From assembly GCA_022828595.1 (NCBI GenBank), contig JAKGHH010000002.1, positions 80,820,383 through 80,884,382 of the forward strand: a stretch of DNA of 64,000 nucleotides, read 5' to 3'. The position numbers were made by a program, and so were the translations under genes. Shown here piece by piece: positions 12,601 to 24,226 of the stretch (the stretch's first letter is position 1; each line of letters begins with the position of its first letter). The notes beneath the pieces were generated by a model. That model ran no database searches. It was given only the letters and a program-made list of their open reading frames with translations, and was not told the origin of the DNA. This stretch comes from Nelumbo lutea (Eukaryota; Streptophyta; Magnoliopsida; Proteales; Nelumbonaceae).

Positions 12601-13522
12601 TTCGCAGCAATTCTCCATGAAAGATCTTGGAGAAGCCTCCTATATACTAGGTCTTCGACTCTACAAAGATAGATCAAAGTGGATAATTGGATTATCGTAG
12701 GCTGCTTACATTGACAAAATTGTCAAAAGGTACAGCATGAAGAACTCCAAGAAAGGAAACGTTCCTTTCAGGCACAGAGTCACTCTCTCCAAGAAGATGT
12801 CTCCCAAGACTTTTGAGGAGATTGAGGGCATGAAAGATGTTCCCTATGCCTCAGCCGTAGGGAGCATCATATATTCCACGTTGTGCACTCGCCCTGACAT
12901 CACTCAGGCAGTGAGTGTGGAAAGAAGGTTCCAGGCCAACCTAGGGTAGGAGCATTGGACTGTTGTGAAGAACATTCTCAAATACCTTCGAAGGACAAAA
13001 GAATTTTGTCTAGTATTTGATGGTAGTTCACTACAAATTCTAGGGTATACTGATGTCAATTTCCAGTCGGATCTAGATGATAGAAAGTCTACATTTTGGT
13101 ATGTTTTCACGATAGGATCATGTGTTATTTGCTGGAAAAGTAGCAAACAGGGGTCCATGGCAGACTCCACAACCGAAGCCGAGTACATTGCCGCAAGTGA
13201 AGCTACCAAGGAAGCCGTGTGGATGAAAAAGTCCATTCACGAATTAGGAGTGATTCCATCCAGCACATCATCCATCTCGTTGTTGTGTGACAACAATGGA
13301 GCGATTGCTCAAGCAAAGGAGCCTCGAACCCACTCGAAGTCATAGCACATCGAGAGGAAGTACCATGTACTGTCAGAGATTGTTGGCAGAGGGGATGTCC
13401 TGATTCAAAGGGTAGCATCAGTGGATAATGTGGCAGACCCATTGACGAAGCCACTCACACAGAAAGTGTTTGAAAAACACGTGGAAAGCATGGGACTCCA
13501 GCTTGTACCAGAATGGACCTAA
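9630..13522 (+). pseudogene. gag-pol: copia C gag-pol polyprotein
   Basis: Most complete coding copy of this family in the window. Gag (from ATG 9630 or 9663) contains LKGPNYADWYRNLMLVL and runs openly to 10238. A damaged zinc knuckle follows (CHFYKEADH, stop, KRNC; about 10381-10428). Protease is near 10495-10540 (VDSGASTHAC). Integrase pieces lie at 10850-11560, including QLAPPTTPQLNGVSDRRNR. Reverse transcriptase runs about 11930-12700 with KWIYKRNKGPDGKVE; the usual YVDD box reads YVGD (about 12536-12547). RNase H is at about 13020-13430 (STTEAEYIAASEATKEAVW). Several in-frame stops and frame shifts are present, so it is dead. The open minus-strand stretches here are shadows. Confidence 0.85.
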
Positions 13523-13536
13523 GTGCAAGTGGGAGC

Positions 13537-15474
13537 TATTAGATAGTTTTATATGCCCTTAGCTCCAATAAGTTTTGATGTACTTTTGAAATTTAGTGTA
13601 AATGAATAAAGTGCATGTTTGATTCATATTGTGTGATATGTTTCTGTGTAAGACCCTTAAACTGGACACTTAATGAGACTCATGTTAGTTTAGAATGTCC
13701 ACAGCCATTGGATAAGTCTAGGGAGATTTATCCTGCCAAGGCTGACACTGGTGTGCTGTCTAGTGTTGGGGTAGCCTGTCTCAGCTGCTAGGGTGAGACC
13801 CAAAGCACATGCAGTGTAGGATTACTTGAATCTTTGAACCAGACCAGATTTCCAATATTGCCCTAGACCTTGGTGATTGATGGGCAAAACCGGAAAGTTA
13901 CACCTAACCCCTAGACTCGATTATGATACTACACTATGTGTCGGATTGGGCAATCTTCGATATGCCAATCAGTGAGATCCTTAGCAAGGGTAAAAACCTG
14001 GGTATGTTGGGATAGTCTGAGAATTCATCTGAGTGGGTGATCATAGTGACAGGATTAGCCCCTTTGCCGAACAAAGGTAATGATCGGGGATGCACTCTCT
14101 CTAATGGAAACCAAACTGCCAGCAATTGATTTCAATCATTGGAATTTTGTTTTGCAAAATTTATATATAAGATATATAGATATGTATGGTTTCAAAATGT
14201 CTGCAAATGGTTTTAAATCCTGAGATCCATGTAAGCAGAGAGTGCAGCATTGTTCCTTGCAGCTGAGGGAGAGGTCATCTCTTGTCGGGCAATGATTGAT
14301 CATTATGGGCTAAGAAGTTAAGTGTAAGGCCATTTAGGGTTATACCCGATGGGCTAATCTTGCATCTGCCTCCAGTCCCTAGGTTTTATAAGATGGCTTG
14401 GCCCAGGGACCACTTAGTATAAGTGTTGGGCCCATAAAGTCCATGTGATGGGCTCAAGTGGTTCACTGGTTTTTCTAGTAAATTCGACTTGGCCTTGTAA
14501 AAAAGGCTGGACCGAACCCATGTGGCAGATGTGTAGATCAATGCTTGGGTCCCATGCCATACAAAGAAGCCCAACTGGGCAGTAGTTTGGAAGCCTATTG
14601 AGCACTTAATACATATTGGGCCTAAAGCCCATTTCGAACTAGCTGATTTAATTACCCACTTAAAGGGGCGGATCTGAGATTAGGGCAAGCCAAAGGATTG
14701 GGTCTTGACCCTATCCACTCTTGGAGACCAAACTCAAATAAAGATTTGAATCTGGTAAACTCCTGATAAGTTCAAGAGTCGGCAAACCTAATTTGTAGAT
14801 AGAATTAAGATAATTCCCTATCCAAATACATATTTGGATTGGGATAACTCCTAATAGGATTAGGAGGTTTCTTAATCACTAAGAAAGAAGAGAAACCCTG
14901 ATCTTGAATTACTAGAATTCAAAACAAGGGTTTTAGCAGAAACATCCTCCTATAATTTGAGATTGGACCTCAGAAACCCTAGAGAGAAGAAAAGCAAATA
15001 TGCCAACTTCATCTCTAGAGTTCTCCTCCAGCCGCCGCCGCCATTCACTGCTTGGTTCGATCTCTCTGAGAGGGAAAGATAAAGAAGGTGTTCTTGATAT
15101 CAGTCTTTGCTGAAAGGATGATTGTGTACAGTGCTCTTCGCTTCCATCGAATTCTTGTGAAGAATTTGGTTCGTAGGACAAACACTACTCGTTCTGTTCC
15201 AGTATCATTGCGTCATCTTCAATGGGAGCAGATCTTGGGAGATTCTTTGTGCGTGAACACTGACATTGGGAGATATCGATTCTCCGTATCAGGTATAACC
15301 CTTCCCTTTCTCTTTGGTTCAGATCTGGTTCGGTTTTGGTTCAATTAGATCCTTGTATTCTAAAATCAGGGAATATGATTCCCAGTTGGAAGGGAGGAGA
15401 GAAATTTTTTAAATTCGCCCACTCTTTTCCATTGCATTCTTGACGTCCATATGATGGATCTCTCCCTCCTTTCA
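13537..15474 (+). repeat. 3' LTR of copia C
   Basis: 1938 bp, directly after the purine-rich AGTGCAAGTGGGAGC. It begins TATTAG (TGTTAG in copy F) and ends CCTCCTTTCA. A TATA-like TTTTATAAG is at about 14384-14392, where transcription would be expected to start. This is the longest uninterrupted LTR of the family here. Confidence 0.85.
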
Positions 15475-16011
15475 GTAGCAATGGTAAAGTATTTGCCCTG
15501 TTTACTTAAACCTGAATTTAGGACTAGTTTAAAAGGGAATGGCTTCAGATAGGTCGTGTATTTCTTAATTGTACCTCATTACTAGGTCCAAAAGAATCTT
15601 CCCAGAATATTGTTTCAATTGATTTCAAAAGAGTTGAGTTTTGATTTTTTTTATACTAAGAAGTAGTTAAAACCTACACCCCCCCCCCACACACACTTAA
15701 AACTTACATTGCCCCCAATGTAAGGTGAAATGCAAAGAAAACATAGGAATAACTAAACTATAAATGCAAAAACAAGAAGAAAAAGAAAAAAAAAACAAGC
15801 TTCTCTATTTTTAATCATCATAAATCGGACCCTCTAGGTCTTGTAATTGCAATTTCCGGTGCTTTCCCCTTTCATCCATCATTGGTGGGTTCTAATCTGG
15901 AATAGGGGCCTGCAAAATAGATGAGAGAAGTTTTGTGTGAGCTGGAGGTAAACTAATAAAAGATTCATTACAAGTTATAATTTCAAGAGATTCCAGCTCA
16001 GAAGTCAAATT
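15475..16011 (-). other. 3' non-coding interior of gypsy D with conserved hairpin
   Basis: Non-coding stretch downstream of the protease on the minus strand. It holds a C-run (15679-15688) followed by the palindrome TACATTGCCCCCAATGTA (15705-15722), counterpart of the hairpin in element A at 601-618. Confidence 0.6.
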
Positions 16012-18155
16012 TCATAATTCAGGTTTCAGCACAAACTCCTTTTCTGCTTTTTGTATTTGATCAAGACTATCGTTAAGTGCAACTTTTAGTGTGTCTTCAT
16101 CATCTAGTTCGAAAGTTTGTTGGACTAAAGAGTCAGTGATATCTATAGAAAAATTGGAATGCACATCGTTAGGATATCTCATGGCATCATAGATATTAAA
16201 CTTGATAATTTCACCATCGAATTCCATGGTAAGTGTCCCCTTATGCACATCAATTTTAGTTTTGGACGTCTTAAGAAAGGGTCTACCCAACAAAATTGGA
16301 GTCGAATCAGAAGAATTATCTTCTTCCGTATCAATCACGTAAAAATCAATAGGAAAGACTAGATCATTGACTTGAACCAAGACGTCCTCCAAACCCCCCC
16401 CCCTTCGGGTATGTAGTGGATCGATCAGCAAGTTGCAAAACCACACCCGTCTCTTTCAGTGGTCCAAGATTCATGGTTATGTAAATAGAATGGGGCATGA
16501 CATTTATTGAAGCTCCTAGATCTAACATTGCTCTTTCAATCTTGATGTTTCCTATTTTACAGGGGATAGTGAACATACCTGGATCCTTGCATTTAGGAGG
16601 TAATCTTTTTTGGATAACTGTTGAAACATTTTCTCCTATATGGACTTTCTCATCGACTTTCAGCCTTCTCTTAGTGGTGCGCAACTCCTTGAGGAATTTA
16701 GCATAGCGGGGTACCTACTTGATTGCATCAAGGAGGGGGATATTTACCTCAACTTTGCCGAATGTCTCGAGAATATCCTTGTCTTGCTCCTCCTTGGATT
16801 TTGGAAATCGGCTAGGAAAAGGTGGAGCGATGACTATGGATTGGGGTTGCTTTCCGCTTGAATTTTTTTGGGGTGATGGTGTCTCCTTTTCTTTCTCTTC
16901 TTTAGTTGTATCTTTAGGTTCATTCAGCTCCTTCCCGATTCTCAAGGTGATTGTGCTAGCACTCTATTTCGGATTAGCTGTGGTTTGGGAGGGTAGCCTT
17001 CCAGATACTTGAAATTCCATTCTCCAGGTTTTGGATGCTTGTCCTTGTCTCCTGTTGAAATTGTTGAGTGTTAGTTGCAAGTGCTTTAACAATTTCATCT
17101 AGAGACATACCTGGGTTGGAAGACAAATATTGTGGAACCGGCGGTCTAGCTTGATGCTGTTGTTGGAAGCCGAAGGGCTTGGCTCCATAGCTAAGGTTAG
17201 GATGATCCCTCCATCCTGCATTGTAGGTATTTGAGTAGGGATCATATCTCTTTTGTGGAAATCCTCCAATAGCATTGGCTTGTTCATAATGTCGGTTGGG
17301 TGTCCCGTAGCTGAACAAATGCCACATGTCCTTGCTTGTTGTACTTGACCTACCACCAATTTTTCCACAAGAGAGGTAAGAGTTCTAATCTTTGATCGAT
17401 GGAAGAAGTGCTTACCTCATTGGCCCTCCTTGGAATGGACTCCTGTCTAGTGTCGAACTGTTGTGCATTGGCTGCCATGTTTGAGATTAATTCTCTTGCT
17501 TGGGTAGGAGTTTTGTTCACCAACACACCTCCGCTTGCTGCATCAATCATACTCCTATCTATCAGCAGTAACCCTTCGTAGAAATATTGGATAAGGAGCT
17601 GATCTGGAATCTGATGTTGTGGATAGCTGGCACAGAGTTGCTTAAATCTCTCCCATTATTCGAATAGTGTTTCCCCACTGAATTGTCTTATACCACAGAT
17701 CTCCTTTCTGATGTTAGCAACTTGGGAGGCAGAGAATAACTTTTCAAGAAATTTCCTTTTCATATCATTCCATGTGGTGATAGAACTGGAGGGTGAGTAG
17801 TAAAGCCAATCCTTAGCTTTATCAGCTAATGAGAAAGGAAAGGCACGCAGCTTGATTTGTTCCTCGGTAACACCTTGAGGTTTCATGCTTAAGCATACTA
17901 CATGGAATTCTTTTAAGTGTTTGTGGGGATCTTCACCTAAAAGTCCATGAAAAGTAGGAAGTGGTTAAGACCAGATTTGAGTTTGAATGGTACCGCTAGA
18001 TCTGCATATTCGATGCAAAGTGGTTGTTGGTGCAGATCTAGTGCGTCTAGCTCTCTAAGAGTTCTCTCTTCATTGTTGGCCATGACTTCTTCTTCAGGAT
18101 GGTTAGATGGCTCAATGATCTCTGCAGCCGACTTCACCCGGCTTATTGGTTGCAA
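16012..18155 (-). pseudogene. gag-pr: gag-protease polyprotein of gypsy element D
   Basis: Same architecture as in element A, more damaged. The minus-strand start is MQPISRVKSAAEIIEP at 18155. Capsid motifs ADKAKDWLYYSPSSS and NIRKEICGIRQF lie at 17656-17886, and VNKTPTQARELISNMA at 17350-17550. A CCHC-like CGICSATGHPTD follows near 17300, then a glutamine-rich linker. Protease has active site MLDLGASINVMP near 16500 and ILLGRPF near 16280. Frame shifts occur near 17330 and 16960 and at a C homopolymer (about 16394-16403) within protease. The coding similarity to A ends at the same NPPMMD motif (near 15885), after which only non-coding sequence is seen. Confidence 0.85.
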
Positions 18156-18284
18156 CGTTGCTTGTCTTCTTTCCTCAAGTGGTGAGCTATGTTTTCGATT
18201 TTGGGATCGTAGTGGAGTTCACCTACCTGAGAAGAACGAGGCATAAACCAAGCAAAAGGAAATAAATCTACTTAGGACACAAAT

Positions 18285-18301
18285 CCTCGGCAACGGTGCC
18301 A
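18285..18301 (-). other. primer binding site of gypsy element D
   Basis: Minus strand TGGCACCGTTGCCGAGG, a few bases from the LTR end; same primer class as element A. It fixes 18307-19759 as the 5' LTR. Confidence 0.8.
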
Positions 18302-18306
18302 AAATT

Positions 18307-19759
18307 TGGTGGGTGTCGAATCCAACCAATGATAAAAGTCTTGCTCCAATTAAATAATTTGTAGATAGTGATGATCAAGGTCGTCTCCACAGGGATTAGG
18401 TGGATTTATTTCCAAGTGAACAAAGTAGGGGTTGTGAAGATAAGAAAATAAGATAAAATAAAAAAAAAAGATAACAGAAAGCAAGGATCAAATCGATGGG
18501 AGATAGCTTCTAGTTGAAGGGACAAGTTTAGCATTGATTCTTATTCTTGATCCTTGATGCAAAAATAAATTCATATGTTTACGAATAAATTGGTTATAAC
18601 CATTAACAAACTCTAACAGCCAGCCTCTACTCGTATTATTCGACAACCAAAACAAACTCTTTGATTGCTTCTCTTATTAATAAAAGTCATAAACAAGCTC
18701 TTAGGATTTAAACTAGATCATACATTTTCCTAACATAGATTGAAAACTTTTTTGCAATAAACTTCTGTTAGTTGCCACCATGATCAAAACTACCAATCAT
18801 ATACGAAACTGGAGGTTCAATCGGCCATAGATTATTCTCATTGAATGAGCAAGGGCGCCTTCTTGCTTAATCAATAAAAATAATCTTCACAGTTAATCGC
18901 AGAAAACATATGAATACCCATAAACAATGAACTGAAATACAAATCAATTAGATCTCACATTGTTTATAGAATCAAAGCTTCCCTAACCCTTCAACTAGAA
19001 ATTAAAACCTTACAAACACTTCATGATGAAATCACAGCTTCTAGATGAGAGGGGGCGAACTCTGCTTCTTCCTCCTTGGTTGTTGATTGCTCTTCTTGAA
19101 GGCTGAAGCTCTCTTGGAGGATTTGATGATGCCCTTGCGTGCTAGTCTGCCCCCTTTATATATACTTAGGAGGGAGCTATCTCTTGCTCCTCTAAGGAAT
19201 TCTTTCTCCATTGGGAGTTCTATTTTCTAATAGATAATGCCTAGATTAGAACTAATCTACTCTTATCTCTTAATTGGTAATTTTAATCTCTTTTATCCTT
19301 CTAGAAATACAATAGAAAATTGAATCTGATAGGACTCTTTGATTCTTGCATTCGTATTGGGCTTCCTCAACGAATTGGGCCGCTACAAGGCTTCTCTGTG
19401 AACTGGGCTTCAGCTGTGAACTGGGCTTCTCTACGAATTTGCTTAGAATTTGGGCCCGATTTTGACATCGACGTAGTCCAAATATATCAAGACTCAAAAC
19501 ATGGAAGTTGTAGAGTTTTTCCTTATATTTCTAATTAATCTTGAATCATCTCAATCGAAGTCCGGATGGGAGAGTTATACACAAATTATCACACAGCACT
19601 GAAACTGTGCAAAATTACTCGATTAGCCTTGTTTTTCACCTAACACCTTCTTTCATGCCCTAAATCGAAATACAAGAATAGTGAGTCCATATAGGTATTA
19701 ACTAAGTATAAAATATTGAATATTGAGGGATAAAAATATGATAATTTTTATTCTCATCA
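18307..19759 (-). repeat. 5' LTR of gypsy element D
   Basis: 1453 bp, partner of 7297-8782. The two differ by many scattered substitutions and short indels, including a missing stretch near 18700, so the insertion is not recent. The open stretches at 19270-19538 fall in this LTR and are not genes. Confidence 0.85.
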
Positions 19760-20890
19760 ACTAAACTAGACTAGATCCGAAACCAAAAGGTAGGAGAGAG
19801 ATATACCTGATACGGAGTAACAGTAACTCCCAACGAAGGTGTTCATGCCCAAGGAAATTACCAAAGACTGCTCCCACTGAAGATGACACAATGTAGGGTG
19901 GAGCAGAATTAGTAGGATGGCTCTTCAGTAAGAACCTAATTCTTCACCAAGAATCTGATAGAGGGCGAGTAAGCACAACTTCATATCACCTTTTCTGCCA
20001 AAAGGTGATATCAAGAATGCTTCTTGATTGCTCCTATAGGTGGAGATCGAACTTGTAATGGTAGAAATAGCAGGAGAAGACAAGAGCAGAAGATGGCGTC
20101 AGTATAACTGTATGTTGTCTTCTCTCTTGTATCAATAAGACTGAATGATGAATTGGGGTTCACCCTCCTCCTCTATTTATAGCCTTAAAGAGAGGTTCTC
20201 CTAATCCCTTAGGAGTTTCCTAATCCAAAATCTTCTATTTGGATCTGGACTCTCTTTAAGAGATAAGGATAATCCCTTATCTTATCTACAGATAAAGATC
20301 AACCCTCCTAATCTAATTAGGAGTTTCCTAATCCAAATCTTTATTTGGATCTGGACTCTCTGAGTGGATAGGGACAATCCCTTATCCTAACTGCTGATCT
20401 AAATCCCAGAACCGCCCCTCTTTAATTAATCTAATTAAACCAGTTTGAATTGGGCTTTAGGCCCATTAAGTCCATGTTCTCAATTATCCTCCAAACTGTT
20501 GCCCAATTGGATATCCTTGTATGGCGTGGGACCCAAACATTGATCTACACATTGGTTCAGCCTAGCCTCTATAACAAGGCATGGCCGAATTCACTATTTG
20601 TGACAGTGAACCTCTGAGCCCATCACCATGGGCACTTAATGGGCCCAACATTTACACTAAACGGTGCTTGGGTCAAGCCACCTTATAAAAACTCAAGGAC
20701 AGTGGGCAGATGCAAGATTAGCCCATCAAGTATTACCCTCAATGGCCTTACACTTAACATCTCAGCCCATAATGATCAAACACTGCCCGACAAGAGAGGA
20801 CCTCTCCCTCGACTACAAGGAACAGTGTTGCACTCTCTACTCACATAGATCCCGGGAATTAAAACCATTTGCAAACATTTGCAAAACAAA

Positions 20891-20938
<48 letters not shown>

Positions 20939-21574
20939 ATATGTATATGTATATCTCTATATAAATATATTTTGCAAACCAAATTTCAACGGTTGAAATC
21001 GGTTGCCGACAGCTTTGGTTTCCATCAGAGAGAGTGCATCCCCGATCATTCACTTTGTCCGACAAAGGGGTCGATCCTGTCACTATGATCACCCACTCAG
21101 ATGAATTCTCAGACTGTCCCAACATACCCAGGATTTGACCCCCTCTAAGGATCTCACTGATTGACATATCAAAGACAGCCCAATCCGACACCTAGTGCAG
21201 TATCATAATCGAGTCTAGGGGTCAGGTGTAACATTCCAGTTTTGCCCATCAATCTCCAAGGTCCAGGGCAATGCTGGAGTTCTGGTCCGGTTCAGGGTTT
21301 CAAGAATACCTCAGGTCTCACCCTGGCAGCTGAGACAAGCCACCCTAACCAACTTGGCAACACATCAGTGTCAGCCTTGGCAGGATAAATTTCCCCAGAT
21401 CTATCCAATGAGTGTAAAGATTCTAAATTAACATGAGTCTCATTGTGTCCAGTTTAAGGGTATTACACAGAAACACACACAATAACATGAACCAAATATG
21501 TACTTTATTCATTTACAATAAATGTCATAATGTACATTATTCTGATTGGAGCTCAGGGCATACACTATCTAACA
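19760..21574 (-). repeat. 5' LTR of copia B, outer segment
   Basis: Continuation of the LTR begun at 7153. It ends at 21574 with CTATCTAACA, the reverse of the TGTTAG LTR start seen in copy F. A (TA)n microsatellite of about 40 bases at 20894-20934 gives low-complexity open stretches that are not genes. Confidence 0.85.
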
Positions 21575-21779
21575 TGGTGAACATAAACTATTTGAGTTAG
21601 TGCATACTAATTTAATTTCATGTAGTGTAAGATGTTCATTTGATGCAAAGTGTGTATGTCAAGTTCTAAGAAAGCTAATAAGATTTTTCTTCATTAAAGC
21701 TAGCCAAAACCTAATGTTTGCACAACAAGATTAAGCAAGAAGGTTGTACAAGATGAATCAAAGTGGTCTACATTAGGTT
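21575..21779. other. unassigned sequence beyond copia B
   Basis: First sequence outside copia B. No reading frame, repeat or signal recognised. Confidence 0.5.
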
Positions 21780-22020
21780 TAGAGGTGTAAATCAAGTCGT
21801 GTTGGTATGGCATGGCATGGCTCTCATGTGGCCTGTGCAAAGTGTGGGCTAGGCCAAGTCATGCTTCCCTCTCGTAGGATATTTTAGGGGGTCAACCCGG
21901 CATGGCCCATGGCCCAAGCCCGTGTCGGGCTATCGGCCATGCCATGGGCCTGGGCTACGGGTTGGGCCTTGGGCCTGGGCGGAATCGAGCCAAATTATTT
22001 TTTTTTTTTGACATTTTCGT
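21780..22020 (-). mobile_element. hAT element terminal fragment
   Basis: It starts TAGAGGTGTAAATCAAGTC, a hAT-type terminus, and continues with CATGGCCCATGGCCCAAGCCC and a T-run. This parallels, in inverse orientation, the right-hand terminal 250 bases of the hAT element at 29387-31303 (shared GGGGTCAA and CATGGCCC blocks). The rest of the element is missing. Confidence 0.6.
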
Positions 22021-22189
22021 TTTTTAAAATTTTTTGTTAAAATACTTCACTTAATTGATTCAATAATTCTTTTGAGCTTTGGGAACAAATTCAATAATTC
22101 TTGATTTCGAACAATACAATGTGTAGGTACATGTTGTTCACATCGACTACAATAGCACAAAAGGTGCTAAACCAATGCTACAGGAACAC

Positions 22190-22430
22190 TCACAACGAGT
22201 TCACAACTCAGCATAGATTTACAATGAGCTTAGGGCATGCATAGACTTGCGATGAGCTGAAAGCCTGCATGAGCTTGCGATGAGCTCAAGGTCAACTGTA
22301 GACTTATGACAAACTCAAAGCCATAGTACCAATGACAAACTCAAGGTTGCCACGGACCCGCGATGAGTCCAAAGCCATCATGAACCTGCGATGACCTTAG
22401 AGCCATCGCAAATCGATGATGAACAAAATA
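22190..22430. repeat. degenerate tandem repeat, about 35-45 bp
   Basis: Variants of GACTTGCGATGAGCTCAAAG recur about seven times with substitutions. No spacers and poor conservation, so not a CRISPR array. The preceding 22020-22189 shows nothing recognisable. Confidence 0.6.
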
Positions 22431-22559
22431 TATAACAACTAGCTAATTCCATTCATGACAGGATGCCCAGTAGGATTAAGGAAGACATGTCACAACTAAA
22501 AATGGCATCATCTGCATAACGTCAATATAGGAGATTCGCAAAAGGAAGTAATGCACGTG

Positions 22560-22980
22560 TATTATGAGAATCCTTAAATGAAAGAAAACTTCATCCTGGA
22601 TGCCTTCCTTTTAGGATGGCTCCTTCCTTTAATGAAGGACCTCAGGATGACCGCCCAAAAATTCCCTTTCCAAGTGGGAATCAAACTCTTTTGGCTCCTT
22701 CCTTTCAGGACCTCAGGATCTCTCCCTATAAAAGGAGGCTTAAATCATAATGAACACATGATTCTGTCAATAGAAGCCTTTAGCCTATCTTTGTCTCTAG
22801 CCTTCCCTCATCTTTCAAGGAGACCACCACTCACATTAGAATGTCTGATTATCCCTTGATCGCGAAGGATGGCCGCCCGCAGGATCAATCTTTCCCCTGT
22901 GCCAGAAGAGCAATGCAATGAGCATGAGAACATCAACCCAAAAGTTGGTCACCAAATCAGTCAGGAAAGGTAGTTCCCTT
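22560..22980 (+). promoter_or_regulatory. possible LTR or promoter remnant with TATA box
   Basis: A good TATA box, CTATAAAAGG, is at 22726-22735, followed by pyrimidine-rich leader-like sequence. The upstream block repeats CTCCTTCCTTT and GGACCTCAGGAT motifs. This is the look of a plant LTR promoter, but no terminus, primer site or partner LTR was found. The 93-codon open stretch at 22578-22859 runs across the TATA box and is unlikely to be a gene. Confidence 0.3.
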
Positions 22981-23189
22981 TCACTTCCTCCACAATAAAG
23001 ATCACAAGAAAAAATACCTATTGCATATCTTCATTATCTTGGGCAGTGGACTGGATGGACGCTTTGTAAAGGTTGAATGGGTCTCAACAACCCATGGCCA
23101 AAGGCCCAAGCCACCCTATATTAGGTAACAGCTCTTGACTCCAAACATATTCTCATACATTTTGTTGAAGAAGATGATTTCTTCAAGGT

Positions 23190-24222
23190 TTGGCGCAGAT
23201 AGGTTTTTAAAATCAAGACCTTTGTGTTCAGATTATTCAAGTGGATCCCTAAGTTCGAACCTGGCTAGGAGCCTTCAGTGGTTCTAGTTTGGATCAACCT
23301 CCCCTTCCTTCCAATAAACTTCTATGTAGAAGGACTGCTTCATTAGATTACTCTTGAAACTGGACCAATTTTGAAGTTCGATCAAGCAATTGTAACCCTA
23401 ACCAAAACTTTGATGGCTAAGGTTTGTGTCGAACTTGGCTTACTGAAAAAACACCCAACTAGGTTTTGGATTGGTATAGGTCGCAATGGCTTATGGAAAG
23501 AAGTTGTCTTTGAAAACCTTCTAGATTATTGCAAAAACTACTTTAAGGTTGGTCACACAGCCTTGGTTGCAAACATAACAAAGCCAACCGTTGTGTTGGC
23601 AGATCTGAAAGTTCTTCAAAGGAGAAGAAAGAGACAAATAAAGATGAGAAAGTTACTGAGGTTTGTGTTCCAGTCAAACCAGCCACAGTTGTAGATCTGA
23701 TAGTCTCTCCCCCCAGGTTTCCTTTAGAAACCCTAGCAGTTTCCATCACTCTGATCCTCAAGAGACAAACATTACTCCCCAACCATCTCAGGTCATGACA
23801 GCCATAGAATCGGAAAATGAAGCCCGAGTTTCGTATCACATTCTATCAGTTTCAGATTTAGAAATTGAGGAGATACCATCCCTACATATTATAGTCTCCA
23901 AAGATGATTTACTAGTTGTTTGATGCAAAGATGATGCCAGTATTTTAGATGCACCTTCTCATGGTTCCCTATCTAAACACAAAAAGAATAGAATGGCAAT
24001 TTCTATTGATGAACTCAGGTCCTTTCAATCCTCCATTGATGTCAAAATTCAAAAATTGAACAAAATCAGAAGCACTTGCTGCCATGATTCAAATCCATAC
24101 ACTAGTTTTCAGCAAGTTAAAACAAAAGGCAGGGAAAAAAGAAAGGATTATAGTTCCCAAGTTGGTGATAAACGGGTAACTATATCCCAAGGGGGTCTAG
24201 GTATGCCTTTTGTTTTACTTTA
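23190..24222 (+). pseudogene. LINE ORF1 protein with DUF4283-like region
   Basis: Conceptual translation across a few stops and frame changes gives KWIPKFEPG, WINLPFLPINFY, then an open part from 23371 with KVCVELGLLKKHPTRFWIGI. This matches the DUF4283 region found in ORF1 of plant L1-type LINEs and related genes. The expected zinc-knuckle cysteines are not intact. The C-terminal part (23993-24222) is lysine-rich and ends a few bases before the ORF2 start. ORF1 proteins bind the element's RNA in a ribonucleoprotein. Confidence 0.7.
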
Positions 24223-24226
24223 ATTT

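Larger units (their letters stand above)
8894..15474 (+). mobile_element. Ty1/copia element C, 5'-truncated, inside gypsy D
   Basis: Plus-strand member of the B family. It starts abruptly inside the untranslated leader (CCATGGCTAGATGAACATC, matching the B leader) and has no 5' LTR or primer site. Gag, protease, integrase, reverse transcriptase, RNase H and a 3' LTR follow in order. Because the 5' end is missing no target duplication can be checked; deletion after insertion is the likely cause, as LTR elements normally integrate full length. Confidence 0.85.
7297..19759 (-). mobile_element. Ty3/gypsy element D, both LTRs, gag-protease type
   Basis: Minus-strand gypsy element bounded by two LTRs (7297-8782 and 18307-19759) that begin TGGTGGGTGTCG and end TTCTCATCA on the plus strand. 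The flanks CCTAA and ACTAA are a 5-bp target duplication with one substitution. Its own interior is only 8783-8893 and 15475-18306, interrupted by copia C. It codes gag and protease; no reverse transcriptase or integrase is present. Part of the interior may have been lost with the 5' end of copia C, so absence of pol is less certain than the parallel absence in element A, but the coding frame ends at the same protein position in both. Confidence 0.85.
4516..21574 (-). mobile_element. Ty1/copia element B, outer host of nested insertions
   Basis: A minus-strand copia element split by younger insertions. Its own sequence is 4516-7296 (start of protease, gag, leader, primer site, inner end of the 5' LTR) and 19760-21574 (rest of the 5' LTR). 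Gypsy D occupies 7297-19759; gypsy A lies to its left. The rest of pol and the 3' LTR would lie beyond gypsy A, left of the window. The LTR (about 1.96 kb once D is discounted) has TG...CA ends and is shared with elements C, E, F, G, I and J. Confidence 0.85.

Noticed and set aside
20664..21191. Open stretches of about 110 codons with YIYIYI runs on both strands
   Set aside because: They read the (TA)n microsatellite and flanking LTR of copia B; no protein motif.
22578..22859. 93-codon plus-strand open stretch
   Set aside because: Spans a TATA box and pyrimidine-rich leader-like DNA, with no homologous motif.
23543..23839. 98-codon minus-strand open stretch
   Set aside because: Antisense to LINE ORF1, which shows a recognisable DUF4283-like region on the plus strand.
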